This document shows, one piece after another, positions 37,640-45,787 of a stretch of DNA of 64,000 nt (position 1 is the stretch's first letter; the number at the start of each line of letters is the position of its first letter). The stretch comes from Paraburkholderia sp. CNPSo 3274. Lineage in GTDB: Bacteria > Pseudomonadota > Gammaproteobacteria > Burkholderiales > Burkholderiaceae. The notes under the pieces were generated by a model, which saw only the letters and a list, made by a program, of their open reading frames with translations, searched no databases and was not told the DNA's origin. The position numbers and the translations under genes were made by a program. The stretch covers positions 62,001 through 126,000 of the forward strand of contig NZ_JAMBPR010000019.1 in NCBI RefSeq assembly GCF_024206475.1. Direction: 5' to 3'.

Positions 37640-38332
37640 TCAGACAGCGAGGCTCAGTCGCTTTTCGGTGCGCGGCGCGTTGGCGGCCTGCGCGCCGCCG
37701 ACGCTGTTCAAGGCGCTTGCAAGCGGTGCTGCGTGTCGTTCCTGGCCTTGGCCGCCGAACGCGAGCGCGAACTGCGCCGCCTGGCGGCCGACCGTTGCGA
37801 GCTGTTCGGCGACCTTCGCGTCGGAGCACTGCTGCGCGCTCTCGAAGCGCGTCTCCAGCGTGTTGATGCCCGCGCCGAACGGCGTTGGCCAGCCCCGCAG
37901 CGCGTGCACGATCGAGCGCAGCGAGGTCAGCACCGAGCCCGCGGCTTGCCAGCCATAGGCCGTGACGATGCAGCCCACTGCGCGGCCGTCCAGATATGGG
38001 CGGTTGTCGGCACGCAGTTCTTCGAGCGTGTCGAGCGCGTTCTTCACGAGCCCGGATACACCGCCGTGATAGCCGGGCGTCGCGATGATGACGGCGTCGG
38101 CGGCGCGCACGGCTTCGATCAGCTGGAGCTGGGCGTCGGTGCGAGCAGGATCCTCGGGCGCGTAGTGCGGCAGCGTGTGCAGGAACGTGCCGCCGAACAG
38201 TTGCGTGCGCGCGCCGGTGTCTTCGGCGCCGCGCAGCGCGAAAGCGAGCGCGCGCTCGGTCGACGAGGCGGCGCGCGTAGTGCCGCCGATGCCCACCACG
38301 AGCGGGCGGCGTTGCGAATCGGAAATGCTCAA
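37640..38332 (-). CDS. NAD(P)H-dependent FMN reductase
   Basis: The 230-residue flavodoxin-like protein starts with PLVVGIGGTTRAASSTERAL (phosphate loop for FMN) and has the conserved ATPGYHGGVSGLVKNALDTLEEL. This is the signature of the NADPH-dependent FMN reductase family, which supplies reduced flavin or reduces quinones and azo compounds. The C-terminal about 40 residues form a non-conserved tail. Related SsuE-type enzymes work with two-component monooxygenases, none of which is nearby. GGGAGCC precedes the start. Confidence 0.85.
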   Translation of the reverse strand: MSISDSQRRPLVVGIGGTTRAASSTERALAFALRGAEDTGARTQLFGGTFLHTLPHYAPEDPARTDAQLQLIEAVRAADAVIIATPGYHGGVSGLVKNALDTLEELRADNRPYLDGRAVGCIVTAYGWQAAGSVLTSLRSIVHALRGWPTPFGAGINTLETRFESAQQCSDAKVAEQLATVGRQAAQFALAFGGQGQERHAAPLASALNSVGGAQAANAPRTEKRLSLAV

Positions 38333-38528
38333 GGGAGGCTCCCTGAAATGCGATGAGACCTGGCTCGTGCGTGATCGGGCAACGCAGCCACGACGCCTGG
38401 AAGGCTGGAATGGGTCATCTTAGAGAGCGCGCCGCGCGGCGCGAAACGACTTTTTGTTCTATCCATATGCCGGCAGCGCTACGTTGCGCTGCGCCATGCG
38501 GCCCGAAATGCATATGCGAAACCATTGG
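38333..38528. other. Intergenic region before the candidate sRNA
   Basis: About 200 bp hold the promoter of the FMN reductase on the minus strand. No gene is seen. The AT-rich piece around 38445-38470 is the likely promoter area. Confidence 0.4.
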
Positions 38529-38557
38529 TTGGACACGCGGCGGGCCGTGGCTAAGAT
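38529..38557 (+). promoter_or_regulatory. Sigma-70-type promoter of the candidate sRNA
   Basis: TTGGAC (38529-38534) and TAAGAT (38552-38557) are separated by exactly 17 bp, a close fit to the housekeeping promoter. No protein-coding gene follows on this strand. Confidence 0.65.
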
Positions 38558-38563
38558 GAAACC

Positions 38564-38633
38564 GTCTCCTCCATGACATCTCCTTGACATGGGATTCGGC
38601 CCCGCACTTTTCCGGTGACGGGGCTATTTTTTT
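38564..38633 (+). ncRNA. Candidate anti-Shine-Dalgarno small RNA (about 70 nt)
   Basis: Initiation would be near 38564, seven bases after the promoter at 38529-38557. The RNA begins with an unpaired GTCTCCT. It then forms a hairpin CCATG/CATGG (38571-38592) whose 12-base loop exposes TCTCCTT, and ends in a GCCCCG/CGGGGC terminator with seven U (38598-38633). Two exposed CUCCU-type motifs complementary to Shine-Dalgarno sequences are the classic design of Hfq-dependent repressor sRNAs. No protein-coding frame of any size fits in it. I do not recognise a named RNA family. Confidence 0.6.
38598..38633 (+). terminator. Intrinsic terminator of the candidate sRNA
   Basis: GCCCCG (38599-38604) pairs with CGGGGC (38619-38624) and is followed by A and seven T (38627-38633). 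There is no plus-strand gene upstream for it to serve except the short transcript proposed here. Confidence 0.85.
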
Positions 38634-38744
38634 CTGGAGACGGGAACGGGCGGCGTTTCGGGGGTCTTCGAGGCCGTGATCGCGGCAGCGTCGTGCCGCG
38701 CTGTGTGTCGTGCTTTGTGCCGCTTACTGCGGCCACGCGCTAGC

Positions 38745-39077
38745 TCACACCGTCAGCACGTTGCCGTCGGGGCCGATTTGCGGCGGAATTTCGGGCAGGG
38801 TCCCATTGCCAGGCGCGGTGCGCACCGGGGCGCCCGGCGTGGCCGGCAGCGTGGGTGCGGGAGCACGCATGGCCGGTTCGGCGATCTTGCGTGTGGTGAG
38901 CTTGTCTGCGGAGGCAAGCTTGTGCTTCGTGCCGTGATGCGCCTTCTTGCCGGCATTGCTCGCATGCGCCGAGGGCGTGCGCGCTTCCGGCGGATTCCAT
39001 ATCTCGATGTAGTGTTCCCCGGCGATCGCGGTGGACGCGAGGACGCCCAGCAAGGTCCCCGTGATGAAGAATCGCAC
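38745..39077 (-). CDS. Exported basic hypothetical protein (110 aa)
   Basis: A GTG start at 39077 with GGAG 8 bases upstream gives a signal peptide (MRFFITGTLLGVLASTAIAG, cleavage near AIAG-EHYIEIW). The mature protein is rich in Lys, His, Ala and Pro (KKAHHGTKHKLASADKLTTRK, then APAPTLPATPG). It is probably periplasmic and unstructured. No family is recognised. Confidence 0.6.
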   Translation of the reverse strand: MRFFITGTLLGVLASTAIAGEHYIEIWNPPEARTPSAHASNAGKKAHHGTKHKLASADKLTTRKIAEPAMRAPAPTLPATPGAPVRTAPGNGTLPEIPPQIGPDGNVLTV

Positions 39078-39323
39078 GTCGTGTTCTCCGTTTCGATGTA
39101 CAGACCGGGGCCGCGCCAAGCACCGGGGCGCAATGGGGCGGCGTCACCCGGTACGGCGACCGGGCGGCACGGACGGCCGGCTGCACGCACTGTACATTCA
39201 TACAGGCGCTTATGCAAACGTTTCACGACGCGCTGCGGGCGATGTGTTGCATGGGTGCGCCGCGCTCCGGCGGGGCGCCGTGCGGGGCTTGCGCCGGTGC
39301 TCAATCTGATGTTTGCGGGGGGC

Positions 39324-40664
39324 TCAGGCGTCGAGCGCGGCCCGGCTTTTCGCGATCGCCCCGTCCACACCTGGGCCGTGGGCGCCGAGCCAGCGCCCGT
39401 AGCTGCGCGGCGAGAACGCGAGCGTGAGCACGATCATCGCGCTGATCGATAAGGCGAGCATGATCCACGCGCCCGTAAAGCCGCCCGTGAGGTCGCGCAC
39501 GCGGCCGGCCACGATGGGGGCGAGCGCGGCGATCACGAAGCCCAGACCCTGGATGAAGGCGACGAGGCGCGCGGCCACGCGGTGGTCCGCGCTATGGTCG
39601 AGGGCGGTGACGAGCGTGACCGAGAACGTGCCGCCGAGCCCCGCCCCCGCCGCCGCGACCCACAGCAGTGGCGCGGCCTCGGGCCACGCGGCGAGGCCGA
39701 TCACGCCGACTAGCTGGCCGCACAGGCCCAGAACGAGCCACGGACGCCGGTCCGTGAACGCCGCCGCGGCGAGCGGCAGGAGCAGTGCGCTGGCGGCCTG
39801 GAACACGGTCATCGCGGCGAGCAGCGAGCCGCTCGCTTCGACGCTCGCGCCATGCTGCTGATAGTAGGCAGGCAGCCACGCGACGAGACTCGTATAGCCG
39901 CCGTTGACGAGCCCGAAATGCAGACCGAGTGTCCAAGCCCGGCGTTTGCGCCAGACTGGCACCGTTGCCGCGTTGGCATGCTCCTGCGACGGCGCTGTGG
40001 CGGCCGGCTGCGCGCGCTGGCCTGCGCCGAACCCGCCGTTCAGCGCCCCCCAGATCGCGAGCGCGACCAGCGCGGGCAACGCCCATACGGCGAGCCCCGC
40101 ATGCCACGAACCGCTGAGGCGCGCGACGAGCGGGCTCAGGCTCGCGCCGAGCCCGCCGCCGCCCATGATCGACGCCGAGAACAGCCCCATTGCGAGCGGC
40201 ACCCGCGCAGCGAAGCGTTGCTTCATGACGGCGGGCAGCAGCGCCTGGATGGCCGCGACGCCCGCGCCGGCCGCGGCCGCCGTGAGCATGAGCGCGCCGC
40301 CGCTGGCGGCGAACGCGCGGGCAGCGCATGCCGCGGCAATCGCCACGAGCCCGAGCGCGACGCCGCGCGTCTCGCCGAGCCGGCGCGCGAGCAGGCCGGT
40401 ACCGAACGCGCCGAGCCCCATCGCGACGACGGGCAAGCTCGTGAGCAGCGACGCGCCGTAGAAGCTCAGGCCGGTGTCGTTGCGAATGGTCGTCATGAGC
40501 GGACTGATCGAGGTGAGCAGCGGCCGCAGATTCAGCCCGATCGCGACGATCGCGGCATACCACGCGAGCACGCTGGCCGACTCGCCGGACGGCGTCTGGG
40601 AACGAAGGGAACGGTTTTGAGGGTTCAATGCGGTCAACCTTTTTACTACTGTATGGTTGACCAT
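39324..40664 (-). CDS. MFS transporter, CynX/NimT (cyanate/2-nitroimidazole) type
   Basis: The protein (up to 446 residues) has 12 predicted helices and the CynX/NimT pattern: GLNLRPLLTSISPLMTTIRNDTGLSFYGASLLTSLPVVAMGLGA, then LARRLGETRGVALGL and HFGLVNGGYTSLVAWLPAYYQQHG. Relatives export or import small anions and nitroimidazoles. The ATG at 40664 falls at the end of an operator-like inverted repeat, so the true start may be a little downstream, since the first helix begins about residue 34. It is divergent from a GntR regulator that probably controls it. Confidence 0.85.
   Translation of the reverse strand: MVNHTVVKRLTALNPQNRSLRSQTPSGESASVLAWYAAIVAIGLNLRPLLTSISPLMTTIRNDTGLSFYGASLLTSLPVVAMGLGAFGTGLLARRLGETRGVALGLVAIAAACAARAFAASGGALMLTAAAAGAGVAAIQALLPAVMKQRFAARVPLAMGLFSASIMGGGGLGASLSPLVARLSGSWHAGLAVWALPALVALAIWGALNGGFGAGQRAQPAATAPSQEHANAATVPVWRKRRAWTLGLHFGLVNGGYTSLVAWLPAYYQQHGASVEASGSLLAAMTVFQAASALLLPLAAAAFTDRRPWLVLGLCGQLVGVIGLAAWPEAAPLLWVAAAGAGLGGTFSVTLVTALDHSADHRVAARLVAFIQGLGFVIAALAPIVAGRVRDLTGGFTGAWIMLALSISAMIVLTLAFSPRSYGRWLGAHGPGVDGAIAKSRAALDA
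40632..40662. promoter_or_regulatory. Inverted repeat GGTCAACC/GGTTGACC
   Basis: Two exact 8-bp arms are separated by 15 bp, in an AT-rich stretch between the divergent MFS and GntR genes. The right arm sits in TGGTTGACCA, close to the TGGT...ACCA operators of FadR-type GntR proteins. A third related piece (TTGTCAAC) lies at 40677-40684. Confidence 0.55.
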
Positions 40665-40811
40665 TATATAAAAAAATTGTCAACAATCAGGCTGGGCCCG
40701 CTATGTCCGGCATGGGCGAACGAGTATGGGCGCGAGTCTATATCGCCTCGCCATGCCGCTCGCTACAATGCGACCTGACCCAGCGACCCGATCCAGCTAG
40801 CGCGCCTGCCC

Positions 40812-41537
40812 ATGGCCCCATCCTCCCGCCTCGTTCCGCCCCGCGATACCGACGAACCGTCCGATGTCGAGGCGCATGTCTATGCGTCGATTTCTTCCGC
40901 GCTGCTGGAAGGCAAGCTCGCGCCTGGCCAGCAACTGGTGGAGCGCGAACTCGCGGCGGCGTTCGGCTGCACGCGCGGCGCGTTGCGCAAGGTGCTGGCG
41001 CGCCTCGGCTTCGAGGGCAGGCTCGTGCTCGAACCCAATCGCGGCGCGTTCGTGCCATCGCCCTCGGAGGACGACATACGCGCCGTGTACCGCGCTCGCC
41101 AGGTGGCCGAAGCGGGTGTGATGGTGAGCCTGTGCGGCACGCTCGACGCCGCGATGCGGCGCAAGCTCGCTGCCCATGTGCGCAGCGAGAAGAAGGCGTT
41201 GCGCGAGGCGCGCGTGGACGAAGCGGTGCGCCTCGCGGGGCAGTTCCATCTGCTGCTCACCGAGCAGGCGGGCGGCGCCGCGCTCGTGGAAGCGCTGGCG
41301 CAACTGGTTGCGAAAACGGAGCTGTACAAGGCCTTGTTCGATCCGTCGAAGGCGTCGATGTGCGCGCCCGACGAGCACGCGCAGATCATCGAGGCGCTCG
41401 AGGCGGGGGACCTGGCGGCGGCGCTCGCTACGATGCGCGCGCATCTGACCGAGCTGGAGGAGCGGGTGGTGCAGCAGGCGCGTGCGCGCGCCGGGCGCGA
41501 TCTCAAGACTGTGTTCGCGGATCTCGCGAACGGCTGA
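40812..41537 (+). CDS. GntR-family regulator (FadR/FCD subfamily)
   Basis: The 241-residue protein has an N-terminal GntR winged helix (about 22-85: VYASISSALLEGKLAPGQQLVERELAAAFGCTRGALRKVLARLGFEG, then NRGAFVPSPS). A C-terminal all-helical FCD domain holds the metal/ligand His and Asp positions (QFHLLLTEQAGG, DEHAQIIEALEAGD). It most likely represses the divergent CynX-type transporter through the inverted repeat at 40632-40662. The ligand, probably a small carboxylate or nitrogen compound, is unknown. Confidence 0.88.
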   Translation: MAPSSRLVPPRDTDEPSDVEAHVYASISSALLEGKLAPGQQLVERELAAAFGCTRGALRKVLARLGFEGRLVLEPNRGAFVPSPSEDDIRAVYRARQVAEAGVMVSLCGTLDAAMRRKLAAHVRSEKKALREARVDEAVRLAGQFHLLLTEQAGGAALVEALAQLVAKTELYKALFDPSKASMCAPDEHAQIIEALEAGDLAAALATMRAHLTELEERVVQQARARAGRDLKTVFADLANG

Positions 41538-41553
41538 ACGTGCACGGTGCGCG

Positions 41554-41766
41554 TCAGCCCTGGTCTACGCGCCGGCGCAACTCCTTCGAAGCCGCGAGTG
41601 GAATGCGCGCATCGTCCCACGTGGCGAGCCATTCGATCTCTTTCGCGGCGAACACCTGGCCATGATTGCGCAGTGCGTACTGCAATGAGTCGATGACGTG
41701 ATTGCGGATGATTTCGGGCGTATGCGGGTCATCGAGGACGATGCGCAAGGCTTCGAGCGTGGCCAT
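41554..41766 (-). CDS. Conserved hypothetical protein (70 aa)
   Basis: The small soluble helical protein (MATLEALRIVLDDPHTPEIIRNHVIDSLQYALRNHG) has no signal peptide or Cys and no named domain. It belongs to the many short orphan proteins of Burkholderiaceae. The ATG at 41766 gives a compact complete frame. It converges with the GntR gene. Confidence 0.62.
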   Translation of the reverse strand: MATLEALRIVLDDPHTPEIIRNHVIDSLQYALRNHGQVFAAKEIEWLATWDDARIPLAASKELRRRVDQG

Positions 41767-41856
41767 TGTGCGGCTCCGGCGAATGTGGCGACCGCAACGT
41801 TATCGCACGACAAAAAAGCGCTTGCCTGGCGAGCAAAAATGCCCGGCTCGCGCGCC

Positions 41857-42480
41857 TCAGTGCCGCGTGCGCCTGAAGATCTCGTACTCCTCGGCGATGG
41901 CTCTCGCAACGGCGGGCCGCTCGCGCACGCGTTGCGCGTAGGTCGCGATGGCCGGCCATTGCGATACATCGATGCCCACGTACGGCGCCCAGTTCAGCAC
42001 GGTCACGAGATAAGCGTCCGCCACGCTGAACTCGTCGAGCAGAAAGGTGCGCGAGTCGAGATGATGCGCGAGCAAGTCGAAGCGGCGCGGGATCTTGCCG
42101 CGCGCATAGGCCTTGACGGCATCGTCCACGTCCTTGCCGAGCAGCGGCACGAACACAGCCTTGTGCAGTTCGGTGCCGATGAAGCCCAGCCATTGCTGCA
42201 GGCGCGCGCGCTCGCGCGTGCCCGCTGGCGGCGCGAGCCGCGCTTCGGGATAACGGTCGGCCACCCACGGCAGCACCGCCGAGTTTTCGGTGAGCGTCCA
42301 GCCGTCCTCCTCGCGCAGCACCGGCACCTGGCCAAGTGCGTTGACGGCGAAGAAGTCGCCGCCTTCGGCGAGCTGCTTCGTGAGCGTATCGACCTGGATG
42401 TAGCGTGCCTGCGCGCCTGCCTCGTAGAGCGCGATGCGCGTGGCAAGCGAGCACGCCAGCGGGGCGAAATACAGATCCAT
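41857..42480 (-). CDS. Glutathione S-transferase
   Basis: The 207-residue protein has a thioredoxin-like N-terminal half (MDLYFAPLACSLATRIALYEAG, GQVPVLREEDGWTLTENSAVLPWVADRYPE) with the cis-Pro and the Glu-Asn/Ser glutathione site. The helical C-terminal half has FSVADAYLVTVLNWA. The A-CSLATRIAL pattern is of the bacterial beta class. The start at 42480 is fixed by AAGGAGG exactly 6 bases upstream; the ATG two codons earlier would touch the ribosome site. It is divergent from a TetR regulator, probably its repressor. Confidence 0.9.
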   Translation of the reverse strand: MDLYFAPLACSLATRIALYEAGAQARYIQVDTLTKQLAEGGDFFAVNALGQVPVLREEDGWTLTENSAVLPWVADRYPEARLAPPAGTRERARLQQWLGFIGTELHKAVFVPLLGKDVDDAVKAYARGKIPRRFDLLAHHLDSRTFLLDEFSVADAYLVTVLNWAPYVGIDVSQWPAIATYAQRVRERPAVARAIAEEYEIFRRTRH

Positions 42481-42516
42481 CGTCATCCTCCTTTGCGGGT
42501 TTTCGGGCTTTTCTGA

Positions 42517-42540
42517 TTTTTGTACTATAGTGAACAAAAA
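42517..42540. promoter_or_regulatory. Operator candidate between GST and TetR genes
   Basis: TTTTTGT-N10-ACAAAAA is a symmetric AT-rich element in the 79-bp divergent interval, 37 bp from the GST start and 20 bp from the TetR start. It is a natural site for the regulator to control both genes. Confidence 0.5.
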
Positions 42541-42559
42541 TTGCCGATCCGATATTTTT

Positions 42560-43228
42560 ATGCAATCCAGTACAAAAAAGGATAGCCGTCCGCGTGGACG
42601 TCCGCGCGCCTACGATCCGGAAGAGGCGCTCGCCCGCGCGCGCGATACGTTCTGGCGCAATGGCTACGCAGGCACATCGCTCGACGACCTGAGCGAGGCG
42701 ACCGGCATGAACCGGCCGAGCCTCTATGGCGCATTCGGCGACAAGCACGCGCTCTATCTGCAGACCATGGAGCGTTACGTGGAAGCGGGGCGCACGGCGA
42801 TGGAGTCCGCGCTGGACAGCGCATTGCCGCTGCGCGAAGCGCTGATGCGTGTATTCGACGGCGCGCTCGGCTGGTATTTGCCGGCGCACGACGCGGCGCG
42901 CGGCTGCTTGCTGATCGGCACGGCGGCGGTGGAAGCCGTCAACGACGACGCGGTACGCGAGCGTCTTGCCGCAGGATTGCGCACCTTCGACAAGGCGTTC
43001 GAGCGGCGCTTGCGCGCGGCGCTCGCGCAAGGCGAGCTGCCACCCGATGCTAGCGCGCCGATGCTGGCGCGCCTCGCCTCCGCGCTATTGCACAGCATGG
43101 CGCTGCGCGCGCGGGCCGGCGATTCGCGGGCCTCGCTTCGCGCCATGGCGATGGCGGGCGTCGCGCTGATTTGCGGCGAAGCGCCGGCTGCCGCCGATAC
43201 GCGTCCGGCGCGGCGGCGCGCGAAGTGA
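42560..43228 (+). CDS. TetR-family regulator
   Basis: The 222-residue protein has the TetR helix-turn-helix (about 15-65: RPRAYDPEEALARARDTFWRNGYAGTSLDDLSEATGMNRPSLYGAFGDKHALY). Its C-terminal domain belongs to the AcrR/NemR-like group with GCLLIGTAAVEAV. In related proteins the Cys of GCLL senses electrophiles, which would suit control of a glutathione transferase; this is an inference. ATG 42560 is chosen because the earlier open frame has no homology. Confidence 0.88.
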   Translation: MQSSTKKDSRPRGRPRAYDPEEALARARDTFWRNGYAGTSLDDLSEATGMNRPSLYGAFGDKHALYLQTMERYVEAGRTAMESALDSALPLREALMRVFDGALGWYLPAHDAARGCLLIGTAAVEAVNDDAVRERLAAGLRTFDKAFERRLRAALAQGELPPDASAPMLARLASALLHSMALRARAGDSRASLRAMAMAGVALICGEAPAAADTRPARRRAK

Positions 43229-43343
43229 CGTTACGCTGAACATTGCCTGCTGGCGTCCGCTACACGGGTCCGCGCGCCGCTTTCCCTTGTTACACTGGCG
43301 CAGTCGCGCAGGGACGGCTTGCGCACTCGAAGAGGGGAACACG

Positions 43344-43538
43344 ATGGTGCGCTACAGGCACTACAAGGGTGGCATTTACGAACTGGTTTGCGAGGCGACG
43401 CTCGAGTCGGATCCTTCCGTCACGATGATCGTGTATCGCGCTGCGAACGGTACGATCTGGACGCGACCCTCCACCGTGTTCTTCGAACTCGTCGAGTATG
43501 AAGGCGGACGCGTGCCGCGCTTCGCGCCCGTCAACTGA
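43344..43538 (+). CDS. DUF1653 family protein (64 aa)
   Basis: The short protein has the DUF1653 pattern MVRYRHYKGGIYELVCEATLESDPSVTMIVYRAANGTIWTRPSTVFFELVEYEG, with YRHYKG at the start, the VYR/WxRP middle and FFE near the end. It is a compact beta-rich cytoplasmic domain of unknown function. GAGGGGAAC stands before the ATG. The longer frame upstream lacks homology. Confidence 0.82.
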   Translation: MVRYRHYKGGIYELVCEATLESDPSVTMIVYRAANGTIWTRPSTVFFELVEYEGGRVPRFAPVN

Positions 43539-43582
43539 TTCTTTTCACACTCGTCTTTTCCACGCTTTAGAGGTTTCGCCGA

Positions 43583-43777
43583 ATGCGTTTACTGATTGCG
43601 CTGATCTTGCCCTGGCTCCTGTTCTTCACCATTGGGCGTCCGATTGCAGGCATCGTCTGCCTGATCCTGCAGATCACGCTGATCGGCTGGATTCCGGCCG
43701 CGATCTGGGCCATGTATTCGCTCAGCCAGTACAAGACCGACCGGAAAATAGAGGACGCGCTCGGTCGCCGCGGCTAA
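43583..43777 (+). CDS. YqaE/Pmp3-type small membrane protein
   Basis: The 64-residue protein has two hydrophobic helices (about 3-17 and 20-46) separated by a GRP turn, then a short charged tail. The pattern LPWLLFFTIGRPIAGIVCLILQITLIGWIPAAIWAMYSL matches the Pmp3/YqaE family of stress-linked membrane proteins, though the first helix is more divergent than usual. It follows the DUF1653 gene by 44 bp and could share its transcript. Confidence 0.75.
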   Translation: MRLLIALILPWLLFFTIGRPIAGIVCLILQITLIGWIPAAIWAMYSLSQYKTDRKIEDALGRRG

Positions 43778-43904
43778 ATCTCGGAGTGGGCGCCTGCGCG
43801 CCGCCTAGAGGCGTGTTCCGCGTTACAGCGGTAACCCGTGCTCACAATTCTGTAAGAACTTAACGCCGATTCTTCTTTCTTACAAATGGAAAGGAGAGTT
43901 GGCT

Positions 43905-44270
43905 ATGTTCAAGTTCGTTCTCACGATGGGCGCCATCGCGCTTCTTGCCGGGTGTGCGGTGGCACCCGGCTACGACTATGGCTACGGCGGCTACGGCCAG
44001 CCGTACTCCACCGGTTATTACAGCGGCTACGCGCCGGGCTATGCGCCGGTATATGGCAGCGTGAACATCGGCGTCTGGGGCGGTGGCGGCGGTCGCGATT
44101 ATCACGGCGGGGACTGGCACGGCGGCGGTGGTGGTTGGCACGGTGGCGGTCCGGGCGGTCACGGCGGTGGACACGGCGGACCGTGGGGGCCGCCGGGCGG
44201 TAGTCATGGAGGCGGCCCCGGCCCCGGCGGTGGCGGTCACGGTGGCGGCGGACCGGGTGGCGGCCGTTGA
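43905..44270 (+). CDS. Glycine/histidine-rich lipoprotein
   Basis: The 121-residue protein has a lipoprotein signal (MFKFVLTMGAIALLAGC, lipobox LAGC), a Tyr/Gly-rich segment and a long Gly-His-Gly repeat tail of over 60 residues. The His-rich tail could bind metal ions such as nickel or copper, or be structural. GGAAAGGAGAG precedes ATG 43905. It stands alone, with a hairpin terminator at 44351-44385. Confidence 0.75.
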   Translation: MFKFVLTMGAIALLAGCAVAPGYDYGYGGYGQPYSTGYYSGYAPGYAPVYGSVNIGVWGGGGGRDYHGGDWHGGGGGWHGGGPGGHGGGHGGPWGPPGGSHGGGPGPGGGGHGGGGPGGGR

Positions 44271-44350
44271 TGCGGGCTCGCCGCGCACACTGGCGCGGTT
44301 CCGTGGCGCTCCATGATCCGCGCGGAGGCGGGAAATCCGTTTCAAAACGA

Positions 44351-44385
44351 ATCAGGCCCGCCACTCTCACGAGGGCGGGCCTGAT
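44351..44385. terminator. Bidirectional hairpin terminator
   Basis: A 12-bp perfect stem (ATCAGGCCCGCC and its complement) around an 11-base loop lies between convergent genes ending at 44270 (+) and 44431 (-). T-rich bases follow weakly on both sides. Confidence 0.7.
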
Positions 44386-44430
44386 GCTTTGCGCGAGAAC
44401 CCGGCGTCGCAGCCGGGGTTGTCGCGAAAC

Positions 44431-44694
44431 TTACTGGCTCGACTGCGACGTTCCGTTCGTCGAAGGGCCGTAAGCCGTAGCGCGCTGCGTTGCGACCTTG
44501 GCTTCGGCAGCCTGAATGTTTTCCGGGTAGTGCATCCAGTCGCTCGGATCGTAGCCGGCGGCGCGCAGTTGCGCGAGATCGGCGCGAACTTCGGCGCGGG
44601 TCACGGGTTGTTGCTGGGGTTGTGCCTGCGCGAACGCAGCGGCGGGCACGGTAACAATGGCGGCGAGCACAGCTGCCTTCAGAAACGACTTCAT
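44431..44694 (-). CDS. DUF4148 exported protein
   Basis: The 87-residue protein has a signal peptide (MKSFLKAAVLAAIVTVPAAAFAQ) and the DUF4148 core VTRAEVRADLAQLRAAGYDPSDWMHYPENIQAAEAKVA. This family is abundant in Burkholderia periplasms, usually in several copies, with no known function. Related copies lie at 45085-45375 and 52578-52847. ATG 44694 gives the complete signal peptide. Confidence 0.88.
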   Translation of the reverse strand: MKSFLKAAVLAAIVTVPAAAFAQAQPQQQPVTRAEVRADLAQLRAAGYDPSDWMHYPENIQAAEAKVATQRATAYGPSTNGTSQSSQ

Positions 44695-45084
44695 GACGAA
44701 CCTCCGATGTTTTTTGTGAGGAGCCATCGCATCGGCGTGGCCCATGTCAACAATGTATGTGGTCGGAGGGTCAGGGTAAATACTTAGAAAACGAATTCAG
44801 TGTTCTCCTGAGGACAACAATCGAGCGTGAAATCTCCTGAAGTATTGCGCCACACGCTTGCAATAAGGCGAGAAGGCCGCAGATTGCCTGGCCCTAAATT
44901 CTCATCGGATTATTGCGAAATCCGCAATTCCAATTCGCCCGAATCGGTCTGTATCCGGCCGGGGCGCTTGCCTAGAATCCACTCACAGCCAGCCGATGCG
45001 GCGAGTCGCAGCGAGCCGGCCGAGCACGACAGGGTATGCACCGTCGTTGCGCATCGACGTTAAATAATTCCGGAGGTTGTAATC
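44695..45084. other. Intergenic region between two DUF4148 genes
   Basis: About 390 bp hold the divergent promoters of the two DUF4148-like genes. A short imperfect dyad GTTCTCC-TGA-GGACAAC lies near 44801. A TAGAAT -10-like hexamer near 44973 may serve the downstream gene. No other feature is seen. Confidence 0.4.
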
Positions 45085-45375
45085 ATGAAGTCGCTTCTCA
45101 AGGCTGTTGCCCTTACCGTTGCTCTGGCTGCTCCGCTAGCCGCTTTCGCTCAGGCCGACCAAGGTCTGACCCGCGAGCAAGTGCGCGCGCAACTCGTCGA
45201 ATTCCAGCAAACGAGCCGCAATCAGGCTGCAGTCGCCACCCAGACGGCCGCGCCTGTCGCCCAGACCGATGGCTCGTTCGGTGGCGTCAGCAACTCGACG
45301 TCGGTTGCGGGCGCTCGCTACGTGTCGGAAGCGGCTCGCACCGGTCCGCAATCGGTGTATTTCGGCGGTCAGTAA
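45085..45375 (+). CDS. DUF4148-like exported protein
   Basis: The 96-residue protein begins with a signal peptide (MKSLLKAVALTVALAAPLAAFAQ) very like that at 44694, then LTREQVRAQLVEFQQT, the start of the DUF4148 domain. The AGYDPxDWxxYPEN motif of its two paralogues is missing and replaced by an Asn/Gln/Thr-rich stretch. It is a divergent or decayed copy. CCGGAGG precedes the ATG by 7 bases. Confidence 0.78.
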   Translation: MKSLLKAVALTVALAAPLAAFAQADQGLTREQVRAQLVEFQQTSRNQAAVATQTAAPVAQTDGSFGGVSNSTSVAGARYVSEAARTGPQSVYFGGQ

Positions 45376-45400
45376 GCCTGACGGCAGTAAGCAGATAAAA

Positions 45401-45431
45401 AACGGCCCGCGACTTTGCTTCGCGGGCCGTT
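45401..45431. terminator. Bidirectional terminator
   Basis: AACGGCCCGCG and its complement form an 11-bp stem with a 9-base loop. On the minus strand six U follow directly, giving a strong stop for the ferredoxin operon. On the plus strand it closes the DUF4148 gene. Confidence 0.85.
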
Positions 45432-45460
45432 TCGCATTTGGGCTCCCCGTCCTGTAGCCG

Positions 45461-45787
45461 CTACATTTCTTCCGCGTCCGGCACGTCGAGCACGAGATCC
45501 GTGCGCGCGACGGCCACGCAGGTCAGCACATAGCCCTCGGCTTTTTCCTCGCGGCTCAATCCGGGCCACTCGATCGTGAAGCTCACTTCGCCGCTCACCA
45601 CTCGGCACAGGCAGGCGCGGCAGGTGCCGTTGCGGCACATGCGCGGCAGACGGATGCCCTCGAACGCCGCCGCTTCGAGCAAGGTCAGCTCGGGCGGCGC
45701 TTCGAAGCTGCGCCCGAGCGGCTCCACGCGGACGACGGGCACGTGCGGCGGGTCGTCCTGCATGCTTTCGTGGTTCATGTCGCTCAT
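45461..45787 (-). CDS. 2Fe-2S ferredoxin, coupled to membrane ferritin gene
   Basis: The 108-residue protein has a plant-type 2Fe-2S domain with the ligands C51, C56, C59 and C90 (RMCRNGTCRACLC, then LTCVAVA). It carries electrons in the cytoplasm. It overlaps the membrane ferritin gene by 4 bp (ATGA), so the two are coproduced. By analogy with bacterioferritin-associated ferredoxin it may reduce stored Fe(III) for release, which is an inference. The reductase is not nearby. Confidence 0.88.
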   Translation of the reverse strand: MSDMNHESMQDDPPHVPVVRVEPLGRSFEAPPELTLLEAAAFEGIRLPRMCRNGTCRACLCRVVSGEVSFTIEWPGLSREEKAEGYVLTCVAVARTDLVLDVPDAEEM

